Source of the DNA: Leifsonia sp. EB41
GTDB taxonomy: Bacteria > Actinomycetota > Actinomycetes > Actinomycetales > Microbacteriaceae
Assembly (NCBI RefSeq): GCF_041262565.1
Contig: NZ_JBGCCJ010000001.1
Coordinates: forward strand, 3,968,001-4,032,000
Direction of reading: 5' to 3'
Length of the DNA: 64,000 bases
The notes under the pieces were generated by a model. That model did no database searches, was not told where the DNA came from, and worked only from the letters and a program-made list of their open reading frames with translations. Position numbers and translations under genes: made by a program. Positions 40,175 through 49,524 of the stretch are shown piece by piece. Each line of letters opens with the position of its first letter. The stretch's first letter is position 1.

Positions 40175-41389
40175 ATGAGGTCGTTCATGCACCGCAGCCG
40201 ATGGCTCTTCGAACCCGCCCTCGCTCTGATCTTCTTCGTGCTCTGGGCGCTGGAGGTCGTCGGCCGGCACCAGATCGGTCCGGGGGCGCTCCGCAGCACA
40301 GTGCCGTTCTGGGCTGCCTTGCTCGCACTGTCGATTGCGATCGGGATTTCGCGGCTCCTGCCGATTGTGGCAATGGCGGCGGGGGCAGCCGTGCTCGTCG
40401 GCCAGTTGTTCTTTCCCACAGCGATCTTCGATGAGCCGCTCGTGTACCTGGGCTACGCGATCGTCATCCTCGTGGTGGCGTCGGCGGTACATGGCCGGAT
40501 GCGCGTCGTCGTGCTCGTCTTCGCCGTCGGGGTCGGCGTGTCGATTGCGGGGTTGCTGTCCTGGTGGTTGGGCATCGGTCGCGGCGACCCCAGTGCGCGA
40601 GCCATGTTCTTCACGCTGTGCGCGGCTGCCGCGACCGTCGCATGGCTGAGCGGGACGTTGATCGGGGTGTGGGGCCGCAAACGCGCGGACGAACTCGAGT
40701 TGGCCCTTGCCACACGCAAGCTGCGTGCCGCGGAATCGGAGTTGTCCGTGGCGGCCGAGCGGGAACGGATCGCGCAGGATGTGCACGACATCATGGCGCA
40801 TTCGTTGTCGGTGATCCTGGCTCAAGCGGATGGCGCGCGTCTGCTCGCGGACGAGCGGCCGGCGGCCGTGGTCCCGTCCCTGGCCACCATCGCCTCCACT
40901 GCACGGTCTTCGCTCACGGAAGTCCGCGTCCTGATCGAGACCCTCCTCGGGACTCCGCACGGACCGACCCATCCGGGGCTGGGAGACCTGGATGAATTGG
41001 TGAAGCGGCTCTCGGCGTCCGGCCTGTCGGTGTCGGTCGAGCACTTCGGGGAGATCGGCGAGTTCACCGCCGCGCAACAGCTGGCCATCTACCGGATCGT
41101 TCAGGAGGGACTGACGAACACCCTGAAACATGCCGGGCCTGGCGCGTCGGCGCGTCTCGCGCTGGACGGGCGCGACGATGGGATCGCCCTCTCGCTCGCG
41201 TCCCGTCCCGCCGACGATCGGAAGCCGGCAGCAGCGGTCAACGAGGCTGGGCGAGGTCTCATCGGGATGCGGGAGCGCGCGCGGCTGGCCGGAGGATGGC
41301 TCGACGCCGGACCCGACGACGACGTCCCAGGCGGCTACCTCGTCACGGCCTACATTCCCGCCGTGGAGCTCGAAGGGGTGACCGCGTGA
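40175..41389 (+). CDS. Sensor histidine kinase, NarL-partner type
   Basis: 404 residues. About six helices in residues 10-165 form the sensor, with no large external domain. A coiled coil (172-198) leads to the HisKA_3 box ERERIAQDVHDIMAHSLSV with phosphoacceptor His204. The HATPase part has GLTNTLKHAGPG (N-box) and GRGLIGMRERARL (G-box). This is the DesK/LiaS-like class that pairs with LuxR-type response regulators. The next gene is such a regulator and its GTG overlaps this stop, so they form one two-component system. Confidence 0.9.
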   Translation: MRSFMHRSRWLFEPALALIFFVLWALEVVGRHQIGPGALRSTVPFWAALLALSIAIGISRLLPIVAMAAGAAVLVGQLFFPTAIFDEPLVYLGYAIVILVVASAVHGRMRVVVLVFAVGVGVSIAGLLSWWLGIGRGDPSARAMFFTLCAAAATVAWLSGTLIGVWGRKRADELELALATRKLRAAESELSVAAERERIAQDVHDIMAHSLSVILAQADGARLLADERPAAVVPSLATIASTARSSLTEVRVLIETLLGTPHGPTHPGLGDLDELVKRLSASGLSVSVEHFGEIGEFTAAQQLAIYRIVQEGLTNTLKHAGPGASARLALDGRDDGIALSLASRPADDRKPAAAVNEAGRGLIGMRERARLAGGWLDAGPDDDVPGGYLVTAYIPAVELEGVTA

Positions 41390-42021
41390 TCCGGGTCGCT
41401 GTCGCTGACGATCAGCCGTTGTTCTGCGCGGGGCTGCAGATGGTGATCGAGTCACAGCACGACCTCGACTTCGCAGGGACGGCGAACGACGGTCGGCAGG
41501 CAATCGAGCTCGCGCGAGCGAAACGGCCGGATGTCATGCTCATGGACATCCGGATGCCGGAAGTGGACGGCATCGCGGCGACGCGCGCGATCCGCAGCAT
41601 GTCGGACTCCGTTCCGACGCGCATCGTCGTGCTCACGACCTTCGACCGCGATGAGGCGGTCGCTGCTGCGCTCCGGGCGGGCGCCGACGGCTTTCTGCTG
41701 AAAGACTCGACGCCCGACTTCATCCTCGCCGCTGTCCGGACGGTGCACGAGGGGCACTCCGTCATCGCGCCCAAGGCGACCAGCGAGCTCTTCCGCGCGC
41801 TCGCACGCCGGCGGCCCGAAGCGATTGACCCGTTGACTATGCGGGAGAAGGAAGTGTTCCTCCTGGCCGCACGCGGCCTCAGCAACGGCGAGATCGGCGC
41901 CACCGCGTTCATCGCCGAGGCCACCGTGAAAACGCATATCCGAAGCATCCTCGCCAAGCTCGCGTTGACCTCACGCGTCCAGCTAGTGGCGTTCGCGTAT
42001 GAGAACGGGCTGGTTCGTTGA
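41386..42021 (+). CDS. Response regulator, NarL/FixJ family
   Basis: 211 residues. Receiver domain with the acidic pair Asp8-Asp9 (VAVADDQPLF), phosphoacceptor Asp54 (VMLMDIRMPE), conserved Thr (VVLTTF) and Lys (FLLKDS). A LuxR-type HTH follows from about residue 145: LTMREKEVFLLAARGLSNGEIG, AEATVKTHIRSILAKL. Start GTG overlaps the kinase stop by four bases. The target genes are unknown; the kinase/regulator pair may control its own operon or the small membrane proteins downstream. Confidence 0.95.
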   Translation: MIRVAVADDQPLFCAGLQMVIESQHDLDFAGTANDGRQAIELARAKRPDVMLMDIRMPEVDGIAATRAIRSMSDSVPTRIVVLTTFDRDEAVAAALRAGADGFLLKDSTPDFILAAVRTVHEGHSVIAPKATSELFRALARRRPEAIDPLTMREKEVFLLAARGLSNGEIGATAFIAEATVKTHIRSILAKLALTSRVQLVAFAYENGLVR

Positions 42022-42120
42022 AGCTCGGGACGGAAGGCAGCGGAGCCACGTGGGCGTGCCCGGACATCCCCTGCGGGGCGATGCGCTGAACGACCTCCGC
42101 TCTGCCAAGATCGACCTGAA

Positions 42121-42762
42121 ATGGAGAACGCCGACCCGACCCGCGCCGATCAGATCGCGCCCGCGACCGACACACCCCCGAGAGGCCTGCGCTTGTCCGG
42201 GTTCGGCCTCGTCGCGGTGTGGGCCGGGCGCGCACTCGTCATCGCGACGGTCGCGGCCGTCGTCGCGAGTCGGCTGACCCGTCCGACTTGGGCGGCGGAG
42301 GGATGGGACTCGAACGGGCAGCCGCGAGACTGGCTGCCCAACCTCGCGTTCGTGCTCGTCCTGGTGACGGGGCTGGTCGGTCAGTGGCTCTGCGGACTCG
42401 CGGTGCCTCCCAGCGCGGCGTGGCGGGAGGGCGATGAACTCGTGGCCGCCACGGTCGTCTGGCGTCGCAGGATCCGGGTTCCCGGCGCCCTGGTCGTGCG
42501 GTTCAGGGCGCCCGGGAAAGGTGGGACGGTCCACGGGGCGTTCGTGATCGGTCGTGGACTGCGGATGCTTGTGCTGCTCTCGCCCTTCGCAGTGGGTGGT
42601 CGATCCCGGATCGAGCGCCTCGTGGGGCAGCGTGCGCCCGATACCCGTGGGCGGGCCGGTGTCGAGTACCTGGTCGGGTTTCTGTGGCTGCTGCTGACCG
42701 TTGCCGGTGTGTTCGTGCTCGGCGGACTGGCTGTGTGGTGGATCGGGATGTTCCACTCCTGA
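42121..42762 (+). CDS. Membrane protein of unknown function
   Basis: 213 residues with three clear helices (about 30-47, 70-90 and 185-205: FVLVLVTGLVGQWLCGLAV; FLWLLLTVAGVFVLGGLAVWW). Between them is a soluble part with DELVAATVVWRRRIRVPGAL, the pattern of a PH-like membrane-associated fold. Follows the response regulator by 99 bases. No family recognised with confidence. Confidence 0.6.
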   Translation: MENADPTRADQIAPATDTPPRGLRLSGFGLVAVWAGRALVIATVAAVVASRLTRPTWAAEGWDSNGQPRDWLPNLAFVLVLVTGLVGQWLCGLAVPPSAAWREGDELVAATVVWRRRIRVPGALVVRFRAPGKGGTVHGAFVIGRGLRMLVLLSPFAVGGRSRIERLVGQRAPDTRGRAGVEYLVGFLWLLLTVAGVFVLGGLAVWWIGMFHS

Positions 42763-42907
42763 GGGATGCCGGCCTGGGCTCAGGGCAGGAAGGGGAGGAA
42801 CTCGTCGTGGTCCAACTCAACCGTCGTCCGGGGCGTCCGAGCGGTGTATCCGGCGTCCAGCGGCGCGGAGCAGAAGCATGGCCACTGGCCGGAACGTGTC
42901 TCGGAGA

Positions 42908-43156
42908 TCACGCCGAGATGGACCTGACGATCAGCGTGATGCCAACGATGACGGATATCACTCCCACGGGAATCATCTTTCCCGGAGTCGACCGTTCGCC
43001 GAAGCCGGGGAATAGTTTGCCGACGATGCTCGCCTCGATGTTCTTCTTGTTCCTAGCCGCGAACTCCGAGCGGAACAGCACGAGTGCGAATCCTGTTGCG
43101 ATACTTCCGCACCCAGCGATGAGCATCACGATCGGTTCTACGTTCACGTGGGTCAT
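42908..43156 (-). CDS. Small two-helix membrane protein
   Basis: 82 residues from ATG 43156. Helices EPIVMLIAGCGSIATGFALVLF and MIPVGVISVIVGITLIV flank a basic loop (RSEFAARNKKNIE) with GKLFPGFGE. This helix-loop-helix plan with a conserved basic-aromatic loop is common among small actinobacterial membrane proteins of unknown role. Longer upstream starts add unrelated residues. Confidence 0.5.
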   Translation of the reverse strand: MTHVNVEPIVMLIAGCGSIATGFALVLFRSEFAARNKKNIEASIVGKLFPGFGERSTPGKMIPVGVISVIVGITLIVRSISA

Positions 43157-43248
43157 TCTGCCGGGGATCGGCGCGTGAACCGAGATAGACGGGCAGAATC
43201 GCTTGGGCGAATAGCCTGGTACTCCGTTCACCGCGAAGGAAGACGCCC

Positions 43249-43833
43249 ATGTTCACGCCGTTAGTGGTTCTGGAATTGATTGCGTTCTGGCCGCTGGTCA
43301 TCGGAATCTTCGCGTTGATCCTCCGGCGTCGACTCGTCGGCGTACTAGAGCGGGCTTCGAAGCGCTCATTCGATGCGGCGCGCTCACGCGCACTGAAGCG
43401 TTCGGTCGTGTACGGCGCCCTACTGCTCATCGACATCGGACTTGGTGCGACCGTGTGGAGTTACGCGTCGAGTTCGCGACCGGCGGTCTTCGTCTCCTCG
43501 CTCGTCGTCGGTTCGGCGTTGCTTGTCTTGACGGTGACGAACGTCGTTGCGGTCTTCCGTGGGCGAATCCCGATCCGTGACGTTGCGCCCAAGGCTGAAA
43601 GCGACTCAAGCGTGGCGGGATCCGATTCGGTCACAGTCGAACGGCTTCCCTATTCGGGAATCGTGGAGACGGCCATCGCCAAGGTCTTTGTCGACGACGC
43701 GGACCCGAGGACAGACGTGCGTCGCACTGTGATTCATCGGCTGACGGTCGTTGCCACCCTGATCTTCGCGGTGGCGGCGCTCATCATCGTTGGCATCATG
43801 CTGGTCGCAGTCGTCGGCATCATGCAGCAGTAG
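43249..43833 (+). CDS. Membrane protein of unknown function
   Basis: 194 residues. Helices at about 4-25, 55-70, 78-98 and the C-terminal 170-192 (LTVVATLIFAVAALIIVGIML). A polar, acidic segment (115-160) lies between helices 3 and 4. No motif recognised. It is divergent from the small protein at 42908. Confidence 0.55.
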   Translation: MFTPLVVLELIAFWPLVIGIFALILRRRLVGVLERASKRSFDAARSRALKRSVVYGALLLIDIGLGATVWSYASSSRPAVFVSSLVVGSALLVLTVTNVVAVFRGRIPIRDVAPKAESDSSVAGSDSVTVERLPYSGIVETAIAKVFVDDADPRTDVRRTVIHRLTVVATLIFAVAALIIVGIMLVAVVGIMQQ

Positions 43834-43980
43834 CACTTCGACGGCACACGAATAGCGGCATCCGGGAACGGTCTCATCGCAGGCACGGGCTCGTCGCCAC
43901 TGTCGAGTGGAGCCCTGCGCCTTGCACCACCCCCGCGTTGGGACTGCCGGGCAACCCGCAATGGGTGTCAGGGTTGCCCC

Positions 43981-44322
43981 ATGAGTTCAGGCCCGGGCTG
44001 GGGCAGCCAGCCGACGCAGTACGTCTACGTTCAGCACGCCCCCAAGCCGCCGACCAACGGGCTGGCCATCGCCGGGATGGTGCTCGGCATCGTCGGGGCC
44101 GCTCTGTCGCTCATCCCGTTCGTCGGAATCTTCATGTGTTGGCTGCCGGCGCTGCTGGGGATCATCTTCGGGTTCATCGGTCTCGGCACGGCCAAGCGCA
44201 TCGGTGGGTTCCGTCGGCGTGAAGCCATCGCGGCTATCGTGTGCGGGTTCCTGCCCATCCCGATCATCCTGTTCGGCGTGATGATCCTCGCCGCGATCGG
44301 TTCGGCCTCCCACACGTCCTGA
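43981..44322 (+). CDS. DUF4190 domain membrane protein
   Basis: 113 residues. After a Gln/Tyr/Pro-rich cytosolic N-terminus comes the DUF4190 core: NGLAIAGMVLGIVGAALSLIP, WLPALLGIIFGFIGLGTAKR and a final helix. The NGLAIAGMVLGI motif is diagnostic for the family, which is very common in actinobacteria and of unknown function. It is apparently transcribed alone. Confidence 0.8.
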   Translation: MSSGPGWGSQPTQYVYVQHAPKPPTNGLAIAGMVLGIVGAALSLIPFVGIFMCWLPALLGIIFGFIGLGTAKRIGGFRRREAIAAIVCGFLPIPIILFGVMILAAIGSASHTS

Positions 44323-44416
44323 TGACGGCGGTTCCTGGAGGCAGCGGCGCTGCGGATCCGTCCGGGATATCGGTCGGGTCTGAACACCCCGCCTCCCCAC
44401 GCGCCATAATGCCCGC

Positions 44417-45304
44417 ATGCGCCGCGTCCCGCTCTCAACCGGTGTCGACCTGGCCATACACGAGTCCGGCCGCGGCGAAACGGTCGTGCTCCTGCACGCG
44501 TGGGGCGAGACGCACCGCTCGTTCGATCGGCTGGTCCCCTTGCTTTCGCCTGACCTTGGGCTCGTCGTACCCGATCAGCGCGGCGTCGGCGAGAGCGCGA
44601 AGCCGGCGGGCGGGTACTCGCTGACCGACGCCGGCGAGGACGTGGTCGCGCTCCTGGACGCGCTGGGGATCGACGCCTGCTGGCTGCTCGGGACGTCCAG
44701 CGGCGGCTATGTGGCGCAGCAGGTCGCGGTCGCGCATCCCGAGCGCGTGCAGGGACTCGTGCTGGTCGGGGCGCCGAGCGACCGGCAGGGACCGGTGCCG
44801 GAGACGCTCGCGCGCGTGCTGGCGTCGTTCCAGGACCCCGTCACCCGGGACGACATCCGGGCGCTCGACGGGGTGCTCCCGCTGCGCTCGCCGGTGCCGG
44901 AGGGTTTCCTCGACGACCAGTCGACCTCGGCGTTGACCATCCCGCTGGCGGTCTGGGTGGCGGGAATCGAGGGGCTCGTCGCCGCGCCGCCGCCGCTCCG
45001 GAGCGGGACGATCGCGGTGCCGACCCTGATCCTGTGGGGCGCGCAGGACGACATCCTGCCCGCCTCGCAGGCGCAAGAGCTCGCGGCGGCGATCGACGTC
45101 AGCCGGCTGGTGATCTACGAGGAGACGGGGCACCTGGTCCTGTGGGAGCGGCCGGAGCGGGTCGCGGCGGACGCGGCGGCGTTCATCGCGGCGAACACGT
45201 CAGGGCGCGGTTCGGCGGCTGACCGCGCTGAACCATCCACCCGCCCACCCCGTGTACCTCACAGGAGGACGCACGCCGTGACGACCCCACGGCCCGACCC
45301 ATGA
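44417..45304 (+). CDS. Alpha/beta hydrolase
   Basis: 295 residues. VVLLHAWGETHRSF (oxyanion His-Ala-Trp-Gly), PDQRGVGES, nucleophile elbow GTSSGG (Ser94), the acid in LWGAQDDILP and the catalytic His in EETGHLVLWERPE are all in place. This is typical of haloalkane-dehalogenase/esterase-like hydrolases. The last 30 residues are Pro/Arg-rich and non-conserved. Its stop overlaps the SRPBCC gene start (ATGA), giving a three-gene coupled operon with a methyltransferase. Confidence 0.85.
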   Translation: MRRVPLSTGVDLAIHESGRGETVVLLHAWGETHRSFDRLVPLLSPDLGLVVPDQRGVGESAKPAGGYSLTDAGEDVVALLDALGIDACWLLGTSSGGYVAQQVAVAHPERVQGLVLVGAPSDRQGPVPETLARVLASFQDPVTRDDIRALDGVLPLRSPVPEGFLDDQSTSALTIPLAVWVAGIEGLVAAPPPLRSGTIAVPTLILWGAQDDILPASQAQELAAAIDVSRLVIYEETGHLVLWERPERVAADAAAFIAANTSGRGSAADRAEPSTRPPRVPHRRTHAVTTPRPDP

Positions 45305-45768
45305 CCATTCGCACCGAGAGCAGGATCGTCGTCGCCGGCAGTGTCCGCGACGTGTGGGACTACCTGAGCGACGTCGGGCGCTGGGCCGAGTGGGCGCCCA
45401 CGGTGCTCGAATGCAACGTCCGGGGCGGCGGGTCGCTCGTCGCCGGCGGGTGGATCGATCAGCGGGCGAGGGACTTCCGGCGGGAGCATCGTCGCAGTGA
45501 GCGGATCACCGACGTCGACGCGCCGCACACGATGGGGTTCGCGGGCACCATCGGGTCCTCGCCGGCGCGCTGGGGCATGGAGATCCTGCCGGCGGGCGAG
45601 GACAGCACCGACGCCATCATGTGGGTGGAGGTGGACCTCGCGAACGTCATGCGCCTCATTCCGCCCGGCATCCTCCGAAGCAGGATCCAGCGCACGAGCG
45701 ACATCGAGATGGCCGCGATCAAGGCCGCTGTGGAGGCCGACGTCCAGGCAGGCGCGGGGTCGCCGTGA
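45301..45768 (+). CDS. SRPBCC family protein (polyketide cyclase/dehydrase-like)
   Basis: 155 residues. The START-like fold opens ESRIVVAGSVRDVWDYLSDV, then GRWAEWAPTVLECNVRGGG, and ends with a long helix (IEMAAIKAAVEADVQ). Such proteins bind hydrophobic small molecules. It is translationally coupled to the hydrolase before it and, by a GTGA overlap, to the methyltransferase after it, so a small-molecule modification pathway is plausible. Confidence 0.75.
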   Translation: MTIRTESRIVVAGSVRDVWDYLSDVGRWAEWAPTVLECNVRGGGSLVAGGWIDQRARDFRREHRRSERITDVDAPHTMGFAGTIGSSPARWGMEILPAGEDSTDAIMWVEVDLANVMRLIPPGILRSRIQRTSDIEMAAIKAAVEADVQAGAGSP

Positions 45769-46448
45769 CCCGGGTGGACGGCGCCCAGCGCCTGATCGAG
45801 GTCTACCGGCGGAAGGCCGCGCACTACGACCTCACCTCACGGCTGTACCCGGTGCCCGGCTACCCGCAGCGGTCGCAGCGGCTCCGCACGGTGCGGGCGC
45901 TCGGCCTCCGCCCCGGCGCGACCGTGGTGGAGGTCGCCTGCGGCACGGGACTGAACTTCCCGCTGCTGCAGGACGCGATCGGCCCGGGCGGACGGCTCAT
46001 CGGGGTCGACCTGACGGACGCCATGCTCGACCGCGCCCGGTCGCGGGTCGCGGCGCACGGCTGGCGTAATGTGGAGCTGGTGCAGGCGGAGGCGGGGGAG
46101 TTCGTCTTCCCGCGAGGGGTGGATGCCATCCTGTCCACGTACGCGCTGACGCAGGTCCCGGACTGCGGCGCGGTCGTCGCTCACGGGGCTGCTGCCCTCG
46201 TCCCCGGCGGCCGCTGGGCGGTGCTCGATCTGAAGGCGCCCGACCGCACGCCGGCGTGGCTGACGCGGCTCGGGGTCGCGGCGGTGGGGAGGTCGGCCTC
46301 CCTGGACGAGTGGATCGGGCGGCGGCCGTGGGAGGTCATCCGCACGGCGATGCGTGAGGGGTTGGCGGACGCGGCGTGGGAGGAGCTGTGCTTCGGGACG
46401 GCGTTCCTCGCGACCGGGACGCGTGCGGGGGAGTCGGCCCCACGGTGA
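45765..46448 (+). CDS. Class I SAM-dependent methyltransferase
   Basis: 227 residues. Motif I VVEVACGTGLNFPLL, motif post-I GVDLTDAMLDRA, an ILSTYALTQVPD segment and GGRWAVLDLK give the standard class I order. The N-terminal RKAAHYDLTSRLYPVPGYPQ is like UbiE/COQ5-type enzymes acting on quinones or lipids. GTG 45765 overlaps the SRPBCC stop. The acceptor is unknown. Confidence 0.85.
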   Translation: MTRVDGAQRLIEVYRRKAAHYDLTSRLYPVPGYPQRSQRLRTVRALGLRPGATVVEVACGTGLNFPLLQDAIGPGGRLIGVDLTDAMLDRARSRVAAHGWRNVELVQAEAGEFVFPRGVDAILSTYALTQVPDCGAVVAHGAAALVPGGRWAVLDLKAPDRTPAWLTRLGVAAVGRSASLDEWIGRRPWEVIRTAMREGLADAAWEELCFGTAFLATGTRAGESAPR

Positions 46449-46555
46449 GGCGAGTCTTGCCGTCGCGCTTGCGGAGGCGGCTCACAGCGCCTACCATCGC
46501 ACAAACCATCCAATAGTGGGTTTTTCCGGCCCGCCCGAGGGAGACCCCGCTTTCG

Positions 46556-47779
46556 ATGACCGATCAACTCACCCGCACCCCGTCCGCCGTGCGGGTCGTG
46601 CTGGCCTCCCCGCTCTACCGTGGCGCGACGGTCGCGCTGTTCCTCTCCGGGCTCGGCTTCTCCGCCGCGGCCCCGCAGATCGCCCAGTTCCTGGTCAGGG
46701 ACCTCGGCGCCTCGCTCACCACGGCCGGCCTCTACTACCTCACCAACCTCACCGCCCCGGTCGCCGGTTACCTGATCGGGCGGCGCTCCGACCGCACCGG
46801 GCGCCGGCTCGGGCTGTTCCGGCTCTGCGCGGTCGCAGGGTTCGCCGGCTGGCTCGCGATCGCGTTCTCCGGCGCGCTGTGGATGCCGTTCGTGATCAGC
46901 GCTGTGGTGCTCGGCTTCGCGGGCGCGGCGACCTCCCAGCTCTTCGCGGCCATCCACGACGAGCTCGCGGCGTCGCCGACCCCGGCGGCGGACGGCGTGG
47001 TGTCGATCGTGCGGATGGCGCTGACCCTCGGCTGGGTCGTCGGGCCGGTGGCCGGCGCGTTCCTCGCGGCGCAGGCGGGGCTCCGCGCGATGCTGGTCGC
47101 GACCGCGGTGTGCACGCTCGCCCAGATCGTGCCCCTCGGGACACTGCGCGAGCGCGACGACGCGACCGCGGACGACCCGGGCGCCGCGCGGCCGGTCGCG
47201 CACGTGCCGGTGCGGGCGATGGGCGCGCTCCTCGCGTTCACGGGGCTGTTCATCCTGGTGTACGCAGGCGAGCCGATCAAGTACGCGTACCTGCCGATCT
47301 ACATGAACGAGCAGCTCCATTTCCCTGCCGCTCTGAGCGGCGCGATCATCGGCATCCAGCCGCTCGTCGAGCTCGTGCTGATGCCGGTCGCGGTCGTGGT
47401 CGCGCGGCGGATGGGGATGCTGCCACTCATGGTGCTCGGCGCGCTGTTCGGGGTGGGCGCGAACCTCCTCTTCGCGACGACGGGGACGGCGATCGGCCTG
47501 TTCGCGGGCCAGGTCCTGATGGGCGGAGTCTGGGGCGTCTTCGCCGGCCTCGGGATCATCGTGGCCCAGCGGCTGCTCCCCACCGCCATCGCGACGGCGT
47601 CGGCGATCTACCTCAGCGCGCCTGCGCTCAGCTCGGCGGTCGGCGGCCTTGCCGGAGGCCTCGGGGCGGGCGCGCTCGGGCTGCCCCTGGTGTTCGTGAT
47701 CCCGGCGGGGCTGGCGCTGGTGGCGGCAGGCGGCCTGGTGGTTCTGAACCGGGCGGTGGGGGAGCGGGTGCGGGGGTAG
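46556..47779 (+). CDS. MFS transporter, sugar-efflux (Set) type
   Basis: 407 residues, about twelve helices. Loop 2-3 reads PVAGYLIGRRSDRTGRRLGLF, the MFS signature. FLSGLGFSAAAPQIAQFLV at the start and the second-half YAGEPIKYAYLPIYMNEQ resemble SetA/SetB sugar and drug exporters. It is transcribed alone. Confidence 0.8.
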   Translation: MTDQLTRTPSAVRVVLASPLYRGATVALFLSGLGFSAAAPQIAQFLVRDLGASLTTAGLYYLTNLTAPVAGYLIGRRSDRTGRRLGLFRLCAVAGFAGWLAIAFSGALWMPFVISAVVLGFAGAATSQLFAAIHDELAASPTPAADGVVSIVRMALTLGWVVGPVAGAFLAAQAGLRAMLVATAVCTLAQIVPLGTLRERDDATADDPGAARPVAHVPVRAMGALLAFTGLFILVYAGEPIKYAYLPIYMNEQLHFPAALSGAIIGIQPLVELVLMPVAVVVARRMGMLPLMVLGALFGVGANLLFATTGTAIGLFAGQVLMGGVWGVFAGLGIIVAQRLLPTAIATASAIYLSAPALSSAVGGLAGGLGAGALGLPLVFVIPAGLALVAAGGLVVLNRAVGERVRG

Positions 47780-47889
47780 GTGGGCGCGGGTCGCACCTGC
47801 TGGCCCTCCATCGCGGGTATCGGTGGATGCACGCGCGGACAGTACTCTGTGGAAGCGCCTTCCGGTGCGATCGCATCGAGAGGGTTCCC

Positions 47890-49512
47890 GTGAAAGCACG
47901 TCTGCGTCGGCTGGTCGTCGGAGTGGTGGCCGCCGTCGCCCTGGTCGCGGGAGCGGGTGTGCTCTCCGCGCCGGCGCAAGCCCTCCCTGCCTCGGTCAAC
48001 GGCTTCGCATCCGCCAGCGTCACCATCGACTGCACGAGCCTGCAGAGCGGGTACTACACGTCGGCGCAGGTCGCGTCGACCATCACCGGACTCGCCCCGA
48101 ACACGGCCTATGTGCTGGGCGCCAGCCGGTGGACGGGGTTGTACCCGACGGCGCCGCCCGATCCGTCGATCGCGCTGACGACCGACGCGAACGGGGGCGC
48201 GACCGTCGCCGGCACGCTCGCCCAGAACTTCGTGTCGGGCGCCCAATACATGGTCGAGGCGTCGCGGGTGAACTCGACCGGAGGGCAGTCCACCGTTGTG
48301 ACCGCCAACACCTGCGCGAGCGGCGTCACGATGACCGGTGCGCCCACCGTGACGCTGAACTGTCCGCTGCGCTTCCTCACGACCCAGGGGGAGAGCAGTA
48401 CGGAGGTCGACTTCGGCGGCGCTCTGGGCGGGTTCGTGCCGGGGCAGCCCTACCAGTTCGACTTCCTGAACACGGCGACGACGGTGCGCACCCTGGTCGG
48501 GGCCGTGGCCGACGCGAACGGCCGGCTGATCGCCAGTAAGCCCGTCACCCCGGACGGACTCATGGCGAACGGGGGCTATACCTGGAGCGTGACGAGCACG
48601 AGTCAGGCCGCACCGATCGCGCAGGGTACGCTCACGACCACCGACCCGTGTGCTCCGATCGCCAAGGCTCCGAAGCGGGCGGCCCTCTTCCACGACTCGG
48701 ACGTCACCGGCGACGGCTACGGGGACCTGCTCGTCATGGACGCGGGCGGGCACCTCCTGCTCTACCCGAACGGCATCCGCTCCAACCCGGGCGGTGTGCC
48801 GTTCAGCACGCGGCGGCTCATCGGCACCGGCTGGGGCCCGAACTACGGGATGCGGCAGGTCGTCACCGGAGACCTCACCGGCGACGGCGTCGCCGAGGTG
48901 GTCGCGCTCAGGACGGACGGCACGCTCGTCGCGTACTACAACAACATCTTCAGCTCGCCCGCGGGCCTGCCGTACTCGGCGGCCACGCTGATCGGAACGG
49001 GCTGGCAGTCCTTCACGTCGATCAGCCTCGGCGACGTCGACGGCGACGGATACGCGGACATCGTCGCCGACAAGTCGGACGGCACCCGGTGGTTCTACAA
49101 GAACCGGTTCCTCACCGACCCGCTCCACCGTCCGTTCAGCACGGGCGTGCGGATCGCGAGCGACGGTCTGGTGAACGGCACGAACCTGACGACCATCGGG
49201 CTGGCCGATTTCAACGGTGACGGCTATGCCGACCTGACGCCGGGAGGCGCGGCCATCGACCTCAACCGCACTCCGGCCGGGAACAGCACGCCCTTCCCCG
49301 CGTCCGTGCCGTTCACTCCGTCGAGCAGCATGAACGCGCCCCTCGGCGGATGGTCGACGGGCGACTACGAAGGCCGCGGCTCCTCCGGCATCGTGGTCGC
49401 GAACCCCTACAACAACGGGCAGCTGCTGTACCTGAAGGATCCCCTCGTCCCCGGCGAGCAGCCGCGGGTCATCGGATCGGGGTGGTCGTTCTTCCTCACC
49501 CTGATCCAGTAG
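47890..49512 (+). CDS. Secreted FG-GAP/VCBS repeat protein
   Basis: 540 residues. Signal peptide with cleavage after AQA (residues 1-35). Residues 36-255 hold two beta-rich domains with paired cysteines. From about 265 come FG-GAP repeats with calcium-binding loops DVTGDGYGD, DLTGDGVAE, DVDGDGYAD and DFNGDGYAD, which build a beta-propeller as in integrin-like and lectin-like extracellular proteins. No catalytic domain or anchor. GTG 47890 fits the signal peptide. It converges with a second FG-GAP protein 12 bases away. Confidence 0.8.
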   Translation: MKARLRRLVVGVVAAVALVAGAGVLSAPAQALPASVNGFASASVTIDCTSLQSGYYTSAQVASTITGLAPNTAYVLGASRWTGLYPTAPPDPSIALTTDANGGATVAGTLAQNFVSGAQYMVEASRVNSTGGQSTVVTANTCASGVTMTGAPTVTLNCPLRFLTTQGESSTEVDFGGALGGFVPGQPYQFDFLNTATTVRTLVGAVADANGRLIASKPVTPDGLMANGGYTWSVTSTSQAAPIAQGTLTTTDPCAPIAKAPKRAALFHDSDVTGDGYGDLLVMDAGGHLLLYPNGIRSNPGGVPFSTRRLIGTGWGPNYGMRQVVTGDLTGDGVAEVVALRTDGTLVAYYNNIFSSPAGLPYSAATLIGTGWQSFTSISLGDVDGDGYADIVADKSDGTRWFYKNRFLTDPLHRPFSTGVRIASDGLVNGTNLTTIGLADFNGDGYADLTPGGAAIDLNRTPAGNSTPFPASVPFTPSSSMNAPLGGWSTGDYEGRGSSGIVVANPYNNGQLLYLKDPLVPGEQPRVIGSGWSFFLTLIQ

Positions 49513-49524
49513 CGCCGCGCGACG

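Noticed and set aside
46354-47889. N-terminal extension of the FG-GAP protein
   Set aside because: It overlaps the MFS gene in another frame and is Arg/Gly-rich; the signal peptide begins at GTG 47890.
46181-47899. Long minus-strand frame opposite the MFS gene
   Set aside because: Arg/Glu/Asp-rich low-complexity reading, typical of the reverse frame of a membrane protein gene in GC-rich DNA.
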